64,000 nucleotides of DNA from Tubulanus polymorphus. Its lineage: Eukaryota > Nemertea > Palaeonemertea > Tubulaniformes > Tubulanidae. The stretch is taken from contig NC_134031.1 of the NCBI RefSeq assembly GCF_964204645.1, forward strand, positions 10,952,501 to 11,016,500, given 5' to 3'. The notes beneath the pieces were generated by a model, which saw nothing but the letters and a program-made list of their open reading frames with translations, was not told where the DNA came from and did no database searches. The translations under genes and the position numbers were made by a program. The stretch's first letter is position 1; every line of letters begins with the position of its first letter. Positions 28,001-43,000 of this stretch are shown here, piece by piece.

Positions 28001-31000
28001 TCACATAGATCCATCACTGTGTGGTAGGTGGCATCCTGGGTCACTGCAACCTCTCTCCCAGTACAGACCTTGAATTCGAAACAGTACCCCTTATTAGGCT
28101 CACAAAGTTCATGCCCCATTTCTCAGGCTTGTCTTTGTTGTACACGCGAAATGACAGACGAACTTTGAAACCGCATGTGGCTTCATCTTGGCTGATATGT
28201 TGCATAGGGTTCACAGCTTCCCTAAATTTTGTTTGAAAATGGTCCACAATAGGTTTTACTTTGAACAGAGGATCATGTCCATCCTGCCCTCTAGGGACAT
28301 AGTTGTCATTATCGGCAACATGCAGCATCCACAGAATACTAAGCCACCGATTATGAGGCATAAGTCGACTGGCAAATGTCGTTTTCAAGACATCACACGA
28401 ACTCCAGTTGTCTTGTAATTCGGGTTTATGGACCAGTCCCATATGTAGAACTATGGCAAAAAACAATTTCAACTCAGCTATTGTTAGTGTTTGCCATGTG
28501 TCTATGTAACTGTTTGGAGAGCGGACACCTGCTGCACGTTTCTTCTGTCGGCTGTATTTGTTCGTCTGTTGTTTCAAATGAGTAAAAAGATCATTATCCT
28601 AAAATTGTGACACAACTGTTAGTGCACTGGGGATCTCATTCCCAAAATCTATATTCTCTCCAGGTTGTCCAGTAAAAACCGGCTGAGCCCAGATATCGAC
28701 ATTTCCAGTCCAGTTGTTTTGAGGAAGAGCTACACGTCCAACACCACGACCACGGCCGTGACTTCACGACCAGGAGGTTGACCAGCAATAGGCCCACCAC
28801 GTCCACCCTTTGCCCATGGCCACGTCCATTCCTTTAACCACGGCCACGTGTGTTATCATTTACTGGGTTAGGCCTTTGGCGTTTTGGTGAAGCAGCCCTT
28901 TCATTTTCACTGCTGGAATAATTTGAATCATCAGAATAATTTGATAAATTTAGATCTGCATCGAGTCAGATGTATAAGAATTTTCATCAGATTCATCACC
29001 TTCATCTCCAGACCTACTAGTTTCATCTAATTCTGATACGTCTAGTTCGTCTAAAACCTCTCTTGCTGAAATAATTGTCTTTCTCTTGAAGCCATTTTGA
29101 CAGTATTTCCGGGTTTTCTGGGGATTCCCTGATATGCTGTAAGTTCATGATTAGTACAGTTTACTCAAGAAATGCATTAAATAGTGTCTAAGGTTACTTT
29201 CAGATGGCAGCACTTCATGTTGAAACATTCTTCGCGGGTAGGTATTGAATTGAATTGAAAAAACGTCATCTCGTATATATCCGTGACTAGATGCTCAGGA
29301 CTGCTTTGCTATCACGGATATATCCGAGACCAGTGCAAAGAGTGAAATTATGAATGACTTTAGTGTCTGGTTATCTATGTCTAAATAGATCCCTAATTCG
29401 TAGTTGTTATAACTGTGGTACAGTATATTTTGATAATTTGATTCATTTATTTTTTTAGGTACACCATATATAAAGATCACATCAAGTTAGAAGACTGTAT
29501 CCTTAAAAAGTATTGTATTTATTCATATCTATGTTCCTGTCCTGAATGTTGCTGTCACTCAAAAATGGGAGAAAAAATTATACATAATTGATTTCTACAT
29601 GCATTGTGAAGCATTTTGATAGATCGCATCACTAAAGATCCTGATTTGTGCTATTAAGAACTGAATCTTAATGTGATTAGTTGACATGCTGAACAAAATA
29701 ACAGAGATAAGAATATATCACTGTTGATTAGATAAAAGACAAAATGTTATATCCATCTTTGAAATTCACTTTTGAATGGGAACAAAATGACCAAATTCCG
29801 TTTTAGATGATCTTATTCACAATAAATATTCTCATTTGATTTTCTCAGTCTACCGTAAACCTATCAACGCCGAGGCATACCTCCACTTCTTTTCGGTAAC
29901 TGCTAAATCAATCAAAATTGGTCTCGCTCAAGGCCTCTTTCTCCGTGCACTACGGATATGCGATGAAACCTTCCTTTCAGCTGAATTTGACCATATACCA
30001 GGGTATCCAACTCTCTTAAGAAATTGGCTAACCCTGATGACATTATGAAAATCGCTATTTCTAAAGCTAAACTTACTTTCTTCAATCCTAAACCTCCAGA
30101 AAATAAAAAACACATTTCAAAGGTCATTGTAGTTCCATATGTACCTGTTTTGGAAAAGTTTCGTCACTCTCTCCCTTTATTGGATAAACAAATCATTTTC
30201 ACATATGAAAACAAAATTAGTAAGACTTTGGTTAAAAACAATCAATCTAAACCTTTGGACTGCAGAGTTCACAAAATTCCTTGTTTTGGCTGTGATAAAA
30301 TGTACTTTGGAAAAACTGGTCATGAATTAAAAACTAGAATTTCGGAGCACAAAAAGGATATTGTAAATAAAAAACCGGCTAGTGGCGTAGCCAATCATGT
30401 TTGGAACACTGGTCATCATTTTAATTTTTCATAAAGCCAAAATTATTTATAATTCCAGCAATTACACTAAACGCCACATAGTTGAGTCTGCCCTAATTAC
30501 TCGTCACTCAGATATTAGTATCAATTTGAATAATGGCTTTTCTCCGCACATTTCCCTCTTTCTAGGTATATTACTTCATGCCTTGCCAAACACTAATTAT
30601 TCACTCACTCACCAATTTACTCAATTAACCTGTTCTCCTCTGTATACTCATCACCACAAGTAATTTTTTTTTTCTAATAAATGGGTAAAGTATCAGCAAA
30701 TTTAAGTTACTGTAATGTTAGTACAACGTGAGAATTTAAAGTATTTTTACCCGATAAATGGGTTTCATTGAGTACAGAGGAATTAAAAGATTAAGAAGGA
30801 TTTAAAATAATTTACCATGGGAAAAATGAAGACGGGCATCATGATTTAGAAGTTGTTGATTAAAAAAAATAAATTGATAATAAAATTAATTAAATATTAG
30901 GAATCCGAAATGACTTATCTGGAAAATTTAATTGCTCCCCATAGATAGACAAAAGTAGTGAGATATTTAATTAATTAAAAATGAAATTATTTTTTTTTTC

Positions 31001-34000
31001 CTTTTTCTAAAATATTAATCCATTTCTTATATTGTGAATTTTGGAATTTCAGAAGTATTTTCATTTTTGATAGCAGTTTTAGAATTATTAATATCATAAA
31101 TTTTATTTGATTTTTTATACCAACTACACCCAATCAAAATGAACACAATTACAAATCCAGTTGTAAAATATTTATCAAATATTCTATTATCAGAGGGAGT
31201 AGAAATAACAATATTTTCACCATTTTTATTAACATCTTTATTATTTATTTTTTCTTTTATAGCTTTTTTAAATTCTCTTGATTTAATTCCTAATTGCCGA
31301 GACCATTCAATTTGTTTCTGTGATCTCGGTTTTTTCTTCACAGTTAATCCTTTCACCTCTTCCACCCTGTCATTTATTGTAGAAAAATCTTTACTTTCAA
31401 TATTTGAGAATGTTATAAATCCAGTGGATAATAATGTCATAAATCCACCTTATTGAAATGATAAATATCCAATCCATTTATTTAATTCAGTCTTAACTAA
31501 ATAATCATTTTTTAAATCGGAACATATTCTATTTTCATCTTGAATTGGTAGCATATATTAACATAATTGACTATAACCTTTTACTACATTTCCTGATATT
31601 GCATCATTAATTCTAGCTATTCTCGCAGTTTCATAAATCTTAAATAATGTAATAATTTCATCTTATTTCATTGTATCTAGTTCATTATAAGTTAAATTTT
31701 TACTAATAAAACTTTTACATTTCCCAGATGCTATTAATATTTCTAATTGATGTTTGCAATAAAGATAATATTCATAATTATTGTTTGTAATAATATCATT
31801 TAAAGCACCATTATTATCTGGTGTTAATTTTGTTTCTGTTATACCTAAATCATCCAAAGTTTTTTCAATTGGAACATCACTATTTTTAGATTTTATTTTC
31901 TTTACACCTCCCTTATATATACTCAAAAAAATTAATTGTGTTGTTGCAACTAGAATTTAACTACAATGTAACTAAAAATATACTAGATTAACAAGCTAGT
32001 TGAAATATCATTGTTTTTATTTATTTCTTGTTGAATTTTATTTGATTTTTGTTTCAACTACCAATAACTAGAATCAACTAGAATGTAACTAAAAATATAC
32101 TAGATTAACAAGCTAGTTGAGTTTAAATAAATTCATATTTAAATGGGTGTTGTAATCAAAATAGTTATTTTCGAAATAGTAATCGAAATAGTCATTCATT
32201 GAATTTATCTGGCCATCCAACCCATTTTACTAAAGAATATTTTTTCTATTAACAGTTTTTGTTTTTAATACTTTTTCAATTTTATATTCTTGTTCTTGAT
32301 TTTTGGCGAACCATACTTTTGCCTATGCAAACCGTCTGATGAAGCTGTTTTCATTGAAAATGAATAGAGTACCGGTGTGTCAACAAGGCACAAACATTGG
32401 CTGTTGAACCAATAGTGTTGATTTTTGGTGTCATGGTTTGGCTTAATGAGTTCTAGAGCCCACAAAAATTTCATAGTGATCGAGTTATCTTTAGGGGACT
32501 TATACTTGAAAAAAACGCAAAAACCCTGCTTTTTGCACTAAGTAACGGCACTTAATAAGATAAAATCCCACTATTTACAGATTAAAAGAATTTAAAAAGC
32601 AGAATTTATTTATTAAATCTTAAATATATAAAAGACACGACGTTTCGATCTCACCCTAGAGATCATATTCAGGTGTGACGATGATCTCTAGGGTGAGATC
32701 GAAACGTCGTGTCTTTTATATATTTTAGATTTAATAAATAAATTCTGCTTTTTAAATTCTTTTTATCTGTAAATAGTGGGATTTTATCTTATAATCCGTT
32801 CACCACGTTTGAGTTTGGTCATCGTTCTATTAAGTAATGGCACGTTTTTACATATGACAATTTGCATGCTTGGAATTGAAATATATAAAAGTTCAATCCT
32901 TCCTGGAAGTGTTGCTGTTTTTAGTTCGACTGATCTCAATTAACTTTTCGACCTACAGCCCTCACTTTATAAACCCCTTAAATTTCCTCGCTTCTATTTA
33001 TTTGAGTTGACCTTGTAACCTGAGCTACAATGAATGTGAGATATACGGGGCATTCCGGGAATTTTGCCGTTTCTGATGTCATTGGGAAAGCCCATTGGGA
33101 AAGCCTAATGTGAAACCCAAAACAAAATGGCGCGCATTTTATTGTATTTGTTTTGATTTCTAGAAAAAAAGTCTGTATATGTTTGTATTTTTTACATTTT
33201 GTCGATGGATGGATTCTGACTTGTGAAATTGCGGTCAATCTAATATTGCATCGCTAGTACATTTGTATATACGCGCGTCAGCTGTCAGCCGTGTGTGTGC
33301 GAATATAGGTTACAGTTTGTGGTGTGTTAGTAATCACCTGAGCGAGTCTATATTGGCAATTATAGTATACACAATTCAAATCAATTCTTTGTACACAGCA
33401 CTCTCACACATCTGCAGGCGCATAAATTGTCAGCCTCACATACTTTTCTAATCCAAATTTATTCATATTTAGTATAATATTTTTGACAATATATGCACTC
33501 AATGATTTAATGGTAAGCCACAGGGCCATTGGACCTTTATCATTTGTTAAACTTAATTCTTCTTCATAATAGTACCCATCAACTTCTTCACAATCTAAAT
33601 CTTCTAATTTATAGACATGGTTTTGTTGTTATTACCTTTTATATATTTCTCTAGTAAAATTACGATCGTATCCTTTGTCAAATATCTTTTTATACTTTCT
33701 AACATTATTTTCTAACTATAAATTCTAACATTTTGACCAACTTTAAATTTAGGTTCACCAAAATCATCTACAAGAAATGCTCCATATAAATTATTCCAAA
33801 CGATTTCAGCATTTTCAGGTTTTCTAGCATCAATAGGTTTCATTCCAATAGAAGAATGATAAGAATTATTATAACCTTCTATAAAAATAATATGGTAATT
33901 ATAACCTTCTGTAAAATATTACCACATTCTTGTTCTTAATGTTCTATTAAATCGTTCAACTGCTGCTTTTTTATCCGATTTTGTTGAAAAATATTCAATA

Positions 34001-37000
34001 TTATGATAATCCAAGAGTTCATGAACAGATGAATTATCAAATTCTTTTCCATCATTTGTTGCGAGCGGGGGACTTGGTATCCGCCTCCGTCCGTCCGTCC
34101 GTCCGCATGAGCTTGCGATTCAAGAAGAACCGTTGATAGCAGGACCATGATATTACGTAGTATGATTACCCATAGGGCGAGGATGTGCCCTATTGATTTT
34201 GGGGTCCCAGGACCAAACGTCAAGGTCACTACAGGTCATTCATGTGAAAGCTTGTGAACATGTTTTAAGAGGAACCGTCGATAGCAGTACCATAATATTC
34301 CGTAGTATGATTACCCCTAGGGAGAGGATGTGCCCTATTTCTTTTATATTCGATTTTATTTTTTCTTTATAACTTTTCATATTTAATTTTGAACTTATGT
34401 CGGTTAATACACTTGAACTTAAACCTAAAGCGCCAATTGAGATAGCTAAAGGTGTTAATGGTGAAAATATTGCTAGCAATTTTATTACAGAACTAATTGT
34501 AACTGAACTACTAATAATGAAATAATATATAATTTTACTTTTTAAATATTTTTTCTTTTTAATTTTCAAATCATTTTCAAATTCTAATATTTGTTTTTCC
34601 AAATATAATTTTAATTTAGTTTTATTCATATCATGAGGAATAATATCAACATTATCAACTTTATCATCCATTTAATTAGAAAAGAACTTACTAATTAGTA
34701 AATTTATAAGCAACAAATAATAAAATAACTGTTCCACCTAAAATCCAAATTATTTCATATTGTTGTTGTTCTTTACTTGGTGTATGATAATCTGATGATT
34801 TAGGTTTGTATAGATGTAATTTTTCTTTATTTGTTACTGCATTATATAAACTCATAGCTTCATCAACTGATTGAAAATCTCTATGTGTAATTTTCTGATC
34901 ATATAATTCTTTATTAATATAATCCATGTAATTTTGTCTCTTTTCTCTATATTCTTCTGCTGCTTTATTATATTTCTCTAATGCTAAGTTGTCTTCTTTG
35001 TTCTGCTAATGAATTATTTTTATCAATATGCTAAAATAAATAACCACCACCTGTAAATGCTAAAGCATTAACAATTGCTGATCCTATTATCAGTTATAAT
35101 TGCAGATGCCATTTATTTAGTAAAAAATTATGTATTTATATAGGAGGAATATATTTTTGTTTTTCTAAATAATCGATTGTTGAATTAGATAAAGTTACTG
35201 CTAATGTTATTTTTAAAATATCATTGATATCAAATTTATCAACATTAATACTTCCCATTCTAAATACTTTTTTTAATACCATTGTATAACCAACAGTTCC
35301 AACTGATAGTAATGCTCCATTATATAAACCAGTGATTATCCCCTTCTGAACCGCCATTCCTTTAGAAAAAAAATTACTATCTTCAAAATATTTTTTGATC
35401 TTAGTTATAATTATTTCAACATTTATAGTATTATTAGTTTCATTTCTATATATTTCAGTTATTATTTTTTTATTATCATCAATGATAAAATCCTCATCTA
35501 ATTCATAAAATCTTAAAGATTCTCTAATTAAATCAGTAATCTTTTCTACATTGATAGTTTCTTTATTTATTGTTGTTTCATATTCAAATGTTGTTTCATT
35601 AGAAAATGTAATATTTTTAATACGTGTTATTACATCATTAATATCAAATTTCATTACTTTCTCAAGTTTAAGATCAAATCCAAAACATATACTCGGTCCT
35701 ACTGTAATATTCATTAATATAATGAAAAAAATTAATCTCTACATCTTATAACTAATTCATAAATTACAGGAAAGTTATTCAAATCAATTAAGTAACCATT
35801 ATGATTTCTTACTTCTAATTTATAATTATTGAATAGTGAAATACAAGTTTTAAAATCGCACTCAGCTAAATTATAATTATAATTTATTTTTGTTCCAAAT
35901 TGTTTAACATTTTTTAAAGGTAAAATAGTTAATATACTAGAATTACAAATTGTATCTTTAGTTGCTTCGAATGTGTTTGTAAGATCAATTAAATTGCAAT
36001 AAATATAAAATTGTGTAAAGGGCTTAATTCCTAACAATTTAGCTATTGGTTTTTTTACTCAAAATGCATATTTATTTCATTATCAAACTTTATTTTGATT
36101 TTATCAGAATTAACACTTTTTTAAAAATCTAATGTTAAATCCAGCATCACTACCTAATTTGATCCGAGCTCTTCAATTTCTTCAGATAATGTTTCTAGAT
36201 TATATAATCCTGGTTTTAGAAATAGAGGATGCCATTTATTTATATTTTTAATATGAACTAAAAAGGCTCTATGTTCAATAGTTTTATCCGATATATTATA
36301 AAAAGAATTACATAAACTTATATTTACTAATTTTAAATCTACACAATTTTTAAATTATCTAATTGTACTAGTAAATTATGTGATTTATAATTTGTAAGTT
36401 TTCTAAAATCAACAACTAAAATCAACCACCAAAAAAATTACTTCGAACCACCAAAAATTAATTTTAATAAAATTTTTCCTAAATAAATGGATGAGAAGAT
36501 AGGATGTGAAATTTGTGGTGAACTTCAAAGAAAAAGTGATATGGCTCGACATATGAAAAAACAGGATGAAAATTATAAACCCCCTAAAATAACTGCCCAA
36601 ATTGTAATAAATTATTCTCAAGAAATTATGTTAAAAAACATTCAGAGAAGTGTAAAATTAATGACTCAACGGTTAATGTTGATAGTAACGAAAGTAATAA
36701 TACTTCTGTTGAAGTTGCACCTGAAAATATTTGGAAAAGACCTTTTTTATTTTATGACAAGAATAATATAAAAGATCATTTCTGTGAGCCTTGTCGAATA
36801 AAATATAGCCCTGAAAATATAGAAGATTGGGAGAATCATCAATTTCGTAAAGCACATATAGATAAAATTTCTAATAAATATGAAGCAGAATTTAATGAAA
36901 GAAAAAATAATATATAAGAAAAAATAAAATATGAGAAAACGTTACCAAATAATAAAGAAACACTTGAAAAATGGGAAAAGCAATATAATGAATTAGTAAG

Positions 37001-40000
37001 AAAAACATATTATTGAAAATATTGTAAATTGATTATTACAACAAGTAATTCAAATCTACATAATAGAACAATAAAACATAAAGAAAACGTAAGAAGATAC
37101 CAAGAACTTAATGAAGATCTATTACCAAGCTATGATAGAAAAAAATGCCCACAATGTATTTATGAGTACTTAAGACAAGAAGATTCTGTGATATTTTGTA
37201 ATAAATGTGGATGGCAAAAAAGTTTATGGGGTGATGAAAAAACTAGAGATATTCTTATTGAACCAAAATTAAAATATCTAGATGAAATTTTTACGATATT
37301 TTCTATGGAAGATCATACACCAGAATATAAGCAATGGCTTGAAAAAATGAAAATGATAGAAAATAAAAATGGTGAAATAACTAAGAAAGATATGATAAAA
37401 ACAATTATTCCATCAACATGTAACACAAAAGAAAAGAAAATGTATTTATATTTATTATTTAACGATTATTATAAAAAACCTAAATTAACAAACAAAGATA
37501 TGGAAAATATAAAAGAAACATTCACAAACATATTAAAATATTATGTGGATATTAAAATAAGAGATTCAATTAATTATGAATTCTTTTTAAATAAGATTGT
37601 TAATTTTTTGAACATCGATATTATAATTCCATTTGATGAATTAACAAACAAAAAGGAAACAAAGAGAGCGAGATGAAATGTGGAATAATATAGAATTTCA
37701 TTTAAATGAGAAAAATGAAATGGAAGAACCTTAACAATTATATGAAAATGAAGAAGCTAATAGTGATTACGAGTATGATGATATTGATTTTCTGTTTTAA
37801 TGACCGTAAGGTAATGTTTTTATTCCGTCACCCAAAATATCTTTTATCATCTTTTATCGTCGAATGGATTTAAGCTAGTTTTTTCAACACCATTAATGTA
37901 CATCTCGTGATCTTCTGATCTTAAACAATTCATTTTATGTTTCATTACAATTGAGTTATATAAAGACTTTATATAATCTTGAAATTCTACATGTTTATCA
38001 ACCACATGCTTTGTTATTCCTTTTAACTTTTTTGCTTCATGATCTTTTGTTCTATAACTATAATTTACCAGGAATTTTCTTATTATCATTGCTAAATAAT
38101 TCATGATCTTTTGGATAATTGCTAAAATCAAAATGATGTTTTAATGTTTTTAAGTCTTTTGTTATGTCATTTGTCTTGATTTTTAGTATGTTCGCATCCG
38201 TATTTTTGGGGATTAATGGGAACTCAGAATTGAATGTTCCATCATCTGTTGATAAATCATAAACATAATCTGTTGGGTTATATATTTCAAATAAATCTTT
38301 AACTTCTTCTGTTAATTCTTTTTCTACATGCCTTAAATTTTTACTTTTAACTATTACATGAATATAGAATTCATCATTATATTTAATTGCAAAATCTTTA
38401 GGATTATTTACATGTATTCCATAACATTGTGATGATTTCATAACATCTATCTATTTTAAATGTTTTATTATGATAAACTTCTTCACAATATTTTTTAATT
38501 CTTTCTAATAATTTCTAATCTTGATTGCATAAATACTAACAATATTTATTACCCCAAACATAATTATAAACACCTGCTGAACCATCACCCATAAAAAATC
38601 CTTTAATAAAATATTCTTTTCTAATGTTTCAGGTTCTCTATTATAAATATTATCAATTATTTCATCAAATGACATATGATTCATTCTTTGGAAAAATCTT
38701 TTATGTAATAATTCATCTCCAATTTTTATTCATCTCCAGTTGGTTTTATTTCGTTTAATTAAACTGTGGTCTTCAGTAACATCTACAAACCCTAATTTAG
38801 TTCTAACTCTATAAATCTTTTTATTTGTTTTATGTCTAATTATATTCTTTAATTTTTCTATCCATTTCTTGTCCAAACATCCATTAATCCGTTTATTTAT
38901 ATTAATTCTTTTTCACCATATGAAATATAAAGTTTATTTTGATGAGGTATTATATCTGAAATTCTTCTAATTAATATTTGATTATTATATTTTAATAATC
39001 TTGGGGTATCAGCTGTTACAGAATCAAAATATAATATTTCAATATGTTTTTCCCCAAAAAGTGGTTGTAGAACATTATAATAAAAATCATACATTAATAA
39101 TTTTGACACTTCTAAAACAGTTGAACCTATAAATATAGGTTTATTAAATTTCATTGACGTTCTTTTTAATTTTACTGCTGTTAAATAATCTTCAAATCTT
39201 TTATTTCCTCAATGTCTAGGACTTGATTGTAAATGTCTTAATCGTTCAGAATCATTTACTAATTCAATATGATTTCTATTTCTAATATTTTCACATGTTT
39301 TTCCATAAAAACTATTATTCATTAATTTAAAAAAATCTTTTTCAAAATCTGTTTTTGATATGGTTCTCTGTTGAGTATGGAAATCTATATATTTTTCTAA
39401 CCACTTCGATTGATTAAATTCAATATATCTATGTACTTTCTTTAATTTCATTCCTTGTTTTAGATAAAATTTTAACTTTCTATAATGAACAATATACTTA
39501 TATTTATTATTTTGTATTAATATTAATTTTTCTGTAAAAACATGATCTTTCGGTTTTATTTTTTTCTGATATTCACTTAAATAACTGTCATCTACGGCTA
39601 AATGTTCTGGGCAATATGGTAAATTTCTTGTTTTTAACTTTATGTTATCAGGATATTCTAAATCAACTATAAAGAAATAACCAATTGGTGCATCATCTTC
39701 TAAACTCATAATTGCGCTTTCTCAATTAGTTTTATCATCATTTTCAACTTCTGTTTATATAAAATTTTTATATGGTTGAGGTTGCATCATTGCCCAACCA
39801 TATAAATTATTAGTGTCAATATATAATAATTTATATTCATCATTTGCTTTAAAATGTCTATCTCCCATAACACCACTAATTCAACCTCTAATTGATTTTT
39901 CAAATAATAAAACCATGTCTGGTTCTTTTAATAAATCTAATTCTACATTTGTATATTTTAAACCACATTGCCAGGTTAAACCAGGACTAGAGTAGCAATA

Positions 40001-43000
40001 ACAAGGATCAACATTAAAATGATTTAAATTAACTTCTCTAAATTTTTCAAATATATCAGCCAATATCATAACATCTGATTTTAAGTGTAAATCTACTAAT
40101 TCACCATGATTTTCTATCTTAAAATGATTCCAAAATATTTAATGTTCTATTAAAAACTTCATCTTTCACAAACTCCTCTTTTAATTGATCATAAAATTGT
40201 TCTTTTGTTAATTCTGTTACATTAAAATCATCATGTGTTTTATGCGCCTTTATATCTCAATAATTTAAATTCTAGTTCATTTGGGTAATAATGTCGAGTT
40301 ATTACAAAATCATTATCAACTAAACTTTTTGCTAAATTATCTAATGAACTTGCTAACAATCTATAAGAATCTAAAAATCTAATGCAACCAAATTGAAATG
40401 AAATATAATTTTAAGATGTTTTAGCTTATAGTTTAAAATTATAATTTCTTACATTTAAATCATTTATAGCATTATATTCTTCTATTTCTTGATTAATTGT
40501 GCCTAATTTTCCTGATAATTGTTTCGTAAATAGATGAGTATCATAACCCGATAAATTATGAAATAATATTGGTACGAAATTAACTTTCTTAGCTTGTAAA
40601 TTGCAATCTTTATGAGCAGCTCCACGATATTTGGAATTTTAATGATCATGATCTCTAACTTTTTTATCAAATGAATAAAAACGTTTTTCACACTTACAAC
40701 AATGAGTTGCATAATTAAAATCAATTTCATCTTCTTTTGTTATAACTATTCTTTTGTTTTTGTTTAATAATTTTGCAAAATCACTTTCTAATTCAATTAT
40801 TTTATTACAAAATTCATTTGCTACATCTTCACCTCTAAAACAAATATATTGACTTAAATATAATTCAGAATAATTTGATTTTATATAAATTCCATAAGCA
40901 GCACCTCTTTGATGAATTCTTTGGTTTACCTTTGTCAGTGATATGAGGTTGGCATTGAGCCAATTCATGTAAAATCGCGGTACTTTTTTATGTGAGCATT
41001 TGTTTCATTGGTTCTCGGCTTAAACAACGTATAATCGATGCGATTGAAGACATGGCGAACCTCCGTCGATGTACATGGTCAACTGATTTAAAATTCTATG
41101 AAAATTCTTAGCTCTCGCATATAAAATTGCAATGACCTCGATTTGGGGGCGTCATCTCTACGAGCGAATAGGATTGGCTGTTTTTGGGATATACGGGGAA
41201 TTCCGGCACTACTAAAATAATTATGGGAATGGCGTACGTTTCATTGGATTAGGTGTCGTATACGTGCGAATTTTAAATGCTCATTGCTGGTGAGGATGTA
41301 ATTATTTCACACATCCGCCATAGGTATTGTTTCATTTAAATACCTGGTGATAGTTTTGATAAACATTGATGTGTAAGCAAACATTCACTTACACGAGGCC
41401 TCCACCTGTGCGCGCAAAGTGCTACACGACACACACAAGCTCGTACAGTACACTACTCAAGGTGATGCTGTAACGCGTGCGCGTTTGACATGAAAATAGG
41501 CTGCATAATCGTAGCAGAAGATGAGCGCTGTGTTTTCTGTTTGATGGAATTTGTAATAAATTGTAATTTCTTGTGACCTGAAAATATTAAGCAGCAAACT
41601 AAAAGTATAGGTCGAGGTCTGAATATTGTAGTCGTAAATTCCAGGATTTAAAACGATCTAATAACCGATTTCTTCTGTACCGGTATTTTAACTTCCGCGG
41701 CCAACATTGGAAGAGGTTTCCAGGACCCAATATTCAGCCACCCTCTGATATGTGACATCATATGACATAGTCATATATCTCATAGTGACTATATCAAAGC
41801 TGGTAACTTAATTCAATGTACTGTTTCATTTTTAACACAGAGATGACGCTCTGGACGAAGTTATAATTTTAGAATAATTCTCGAAATCTACGCTATTAGA
41901 CAAATTTCCCATGCACAACGTAGATCATTTTTGTTATATCCGGCAATTTGTATTCCAGATTATTTCCGATTATATTGGGTTGAATGGTGATAGAAGTTGA
42001 TGTTGAAAAGATTTTTGAATAATATTTTATTAATAATTCATTCCAATAGATTTATTTTACAAGGTGAATTAATGTGCGGATGACTACATCACTCGGGTGT
42101 GAACGGGCACCTTGCACCAAGGGTCGGTACCGTAGCAGTCTTAAATTCCTTGTTTTTTGCTGAGAAAATCAGTGGGAGTCTTTAACTTCGAAAGCTTGGC
42201 AGACAATGTCCTTGAAAGTCCTAATTTTTACAGGCAGACCGAAATTATCACCGAGTTGTATGACAGTGTGGCGTGTGTTTATTCATGCAGACGTATTGCG
42301 TAGCAGCTGTTGGCGTAGCCATACTACGCGAGGCAAGCGTGCGCTGGCAGATAACTAGTATCTCACACTGCACATACTACAGTGACATTGTGGCATAGGC
42401 TCATATTGATGCACGCATTATGAATACGCCGATTTTTCATACAGTGAAATCAAGTTTTTTTGAATGAAGTTAACATTATCATAGATTTTCATTTAAGTTA
42501 TTATCGGTCACATTATTACTAAAAAGACTTTGAAAGTGATATACATTGGTTTGTCGATCTTTTTGTACTTTAACCGGCCATAACAAATCGATCTGACGTA
42601 TTTGTTACACCTACTGTAACAACTAGAATTTTCAGTGCACTCGGGAACTAGCTCATCAAAATAAATCCAAAGTCATCAATTCCATCTTGATAGAATATCT
42701 TTTATTCAAATGCTTGGTCGGCTTCCGACCGACCGCAACAACTGCTCAGTACAAACTGCCAACTAAAAGTGTGCGTTGTGTCCCTCATTCTGTTTCAACT
42801 GACTATTATATCTATATATATATTCCTGCATAGTAACAAAAACTTAGGTATGAAAAACAAAGGTGACAGACAGTGAGTAGACAATTTGAGCAACAACATG
42901 CCATAAACAAAGACAGAAAGAACATATGACTAATTACTTTACAAACACGACTAACAAATACATTTCTAAACAAAACAACAAGTTGCTATACTACCACTGT

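Larger units (their letters stand above)
16093..29458 (+). other. UBL5 intron 2 (13.4 kb)
   Basis: Runs from GTAAGT at 16093 to TTTTTTTAG ending at 29458. Its contents are listed separately. Confidence 0.9.
32205..34058 (-). pseudogene. Polinton integrase, copy 1, interrupted
   Basis: Retroviral-type (rve/DDE) integrase, C-terminal two thirds. 34058-33600 encodes DGKEF (second catalytic Asp region), [18 protein letters not shown] (catalytic Glu), then blocks matching copy 2, and VYKLEDL near 33600. A ~1.2-kb insertion (32316-33530) splits the end. 32315-32205 encodes a chromodomain ([25 protein letters not shown]). The N-terminal part with HHCC and the first Asp is missing, cut by the 34060-34338 repeat. 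Several frameshifts. It would insert element DNA into host chromatin, with the chromodomain probably guiding the site. Confidence 0.75.
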
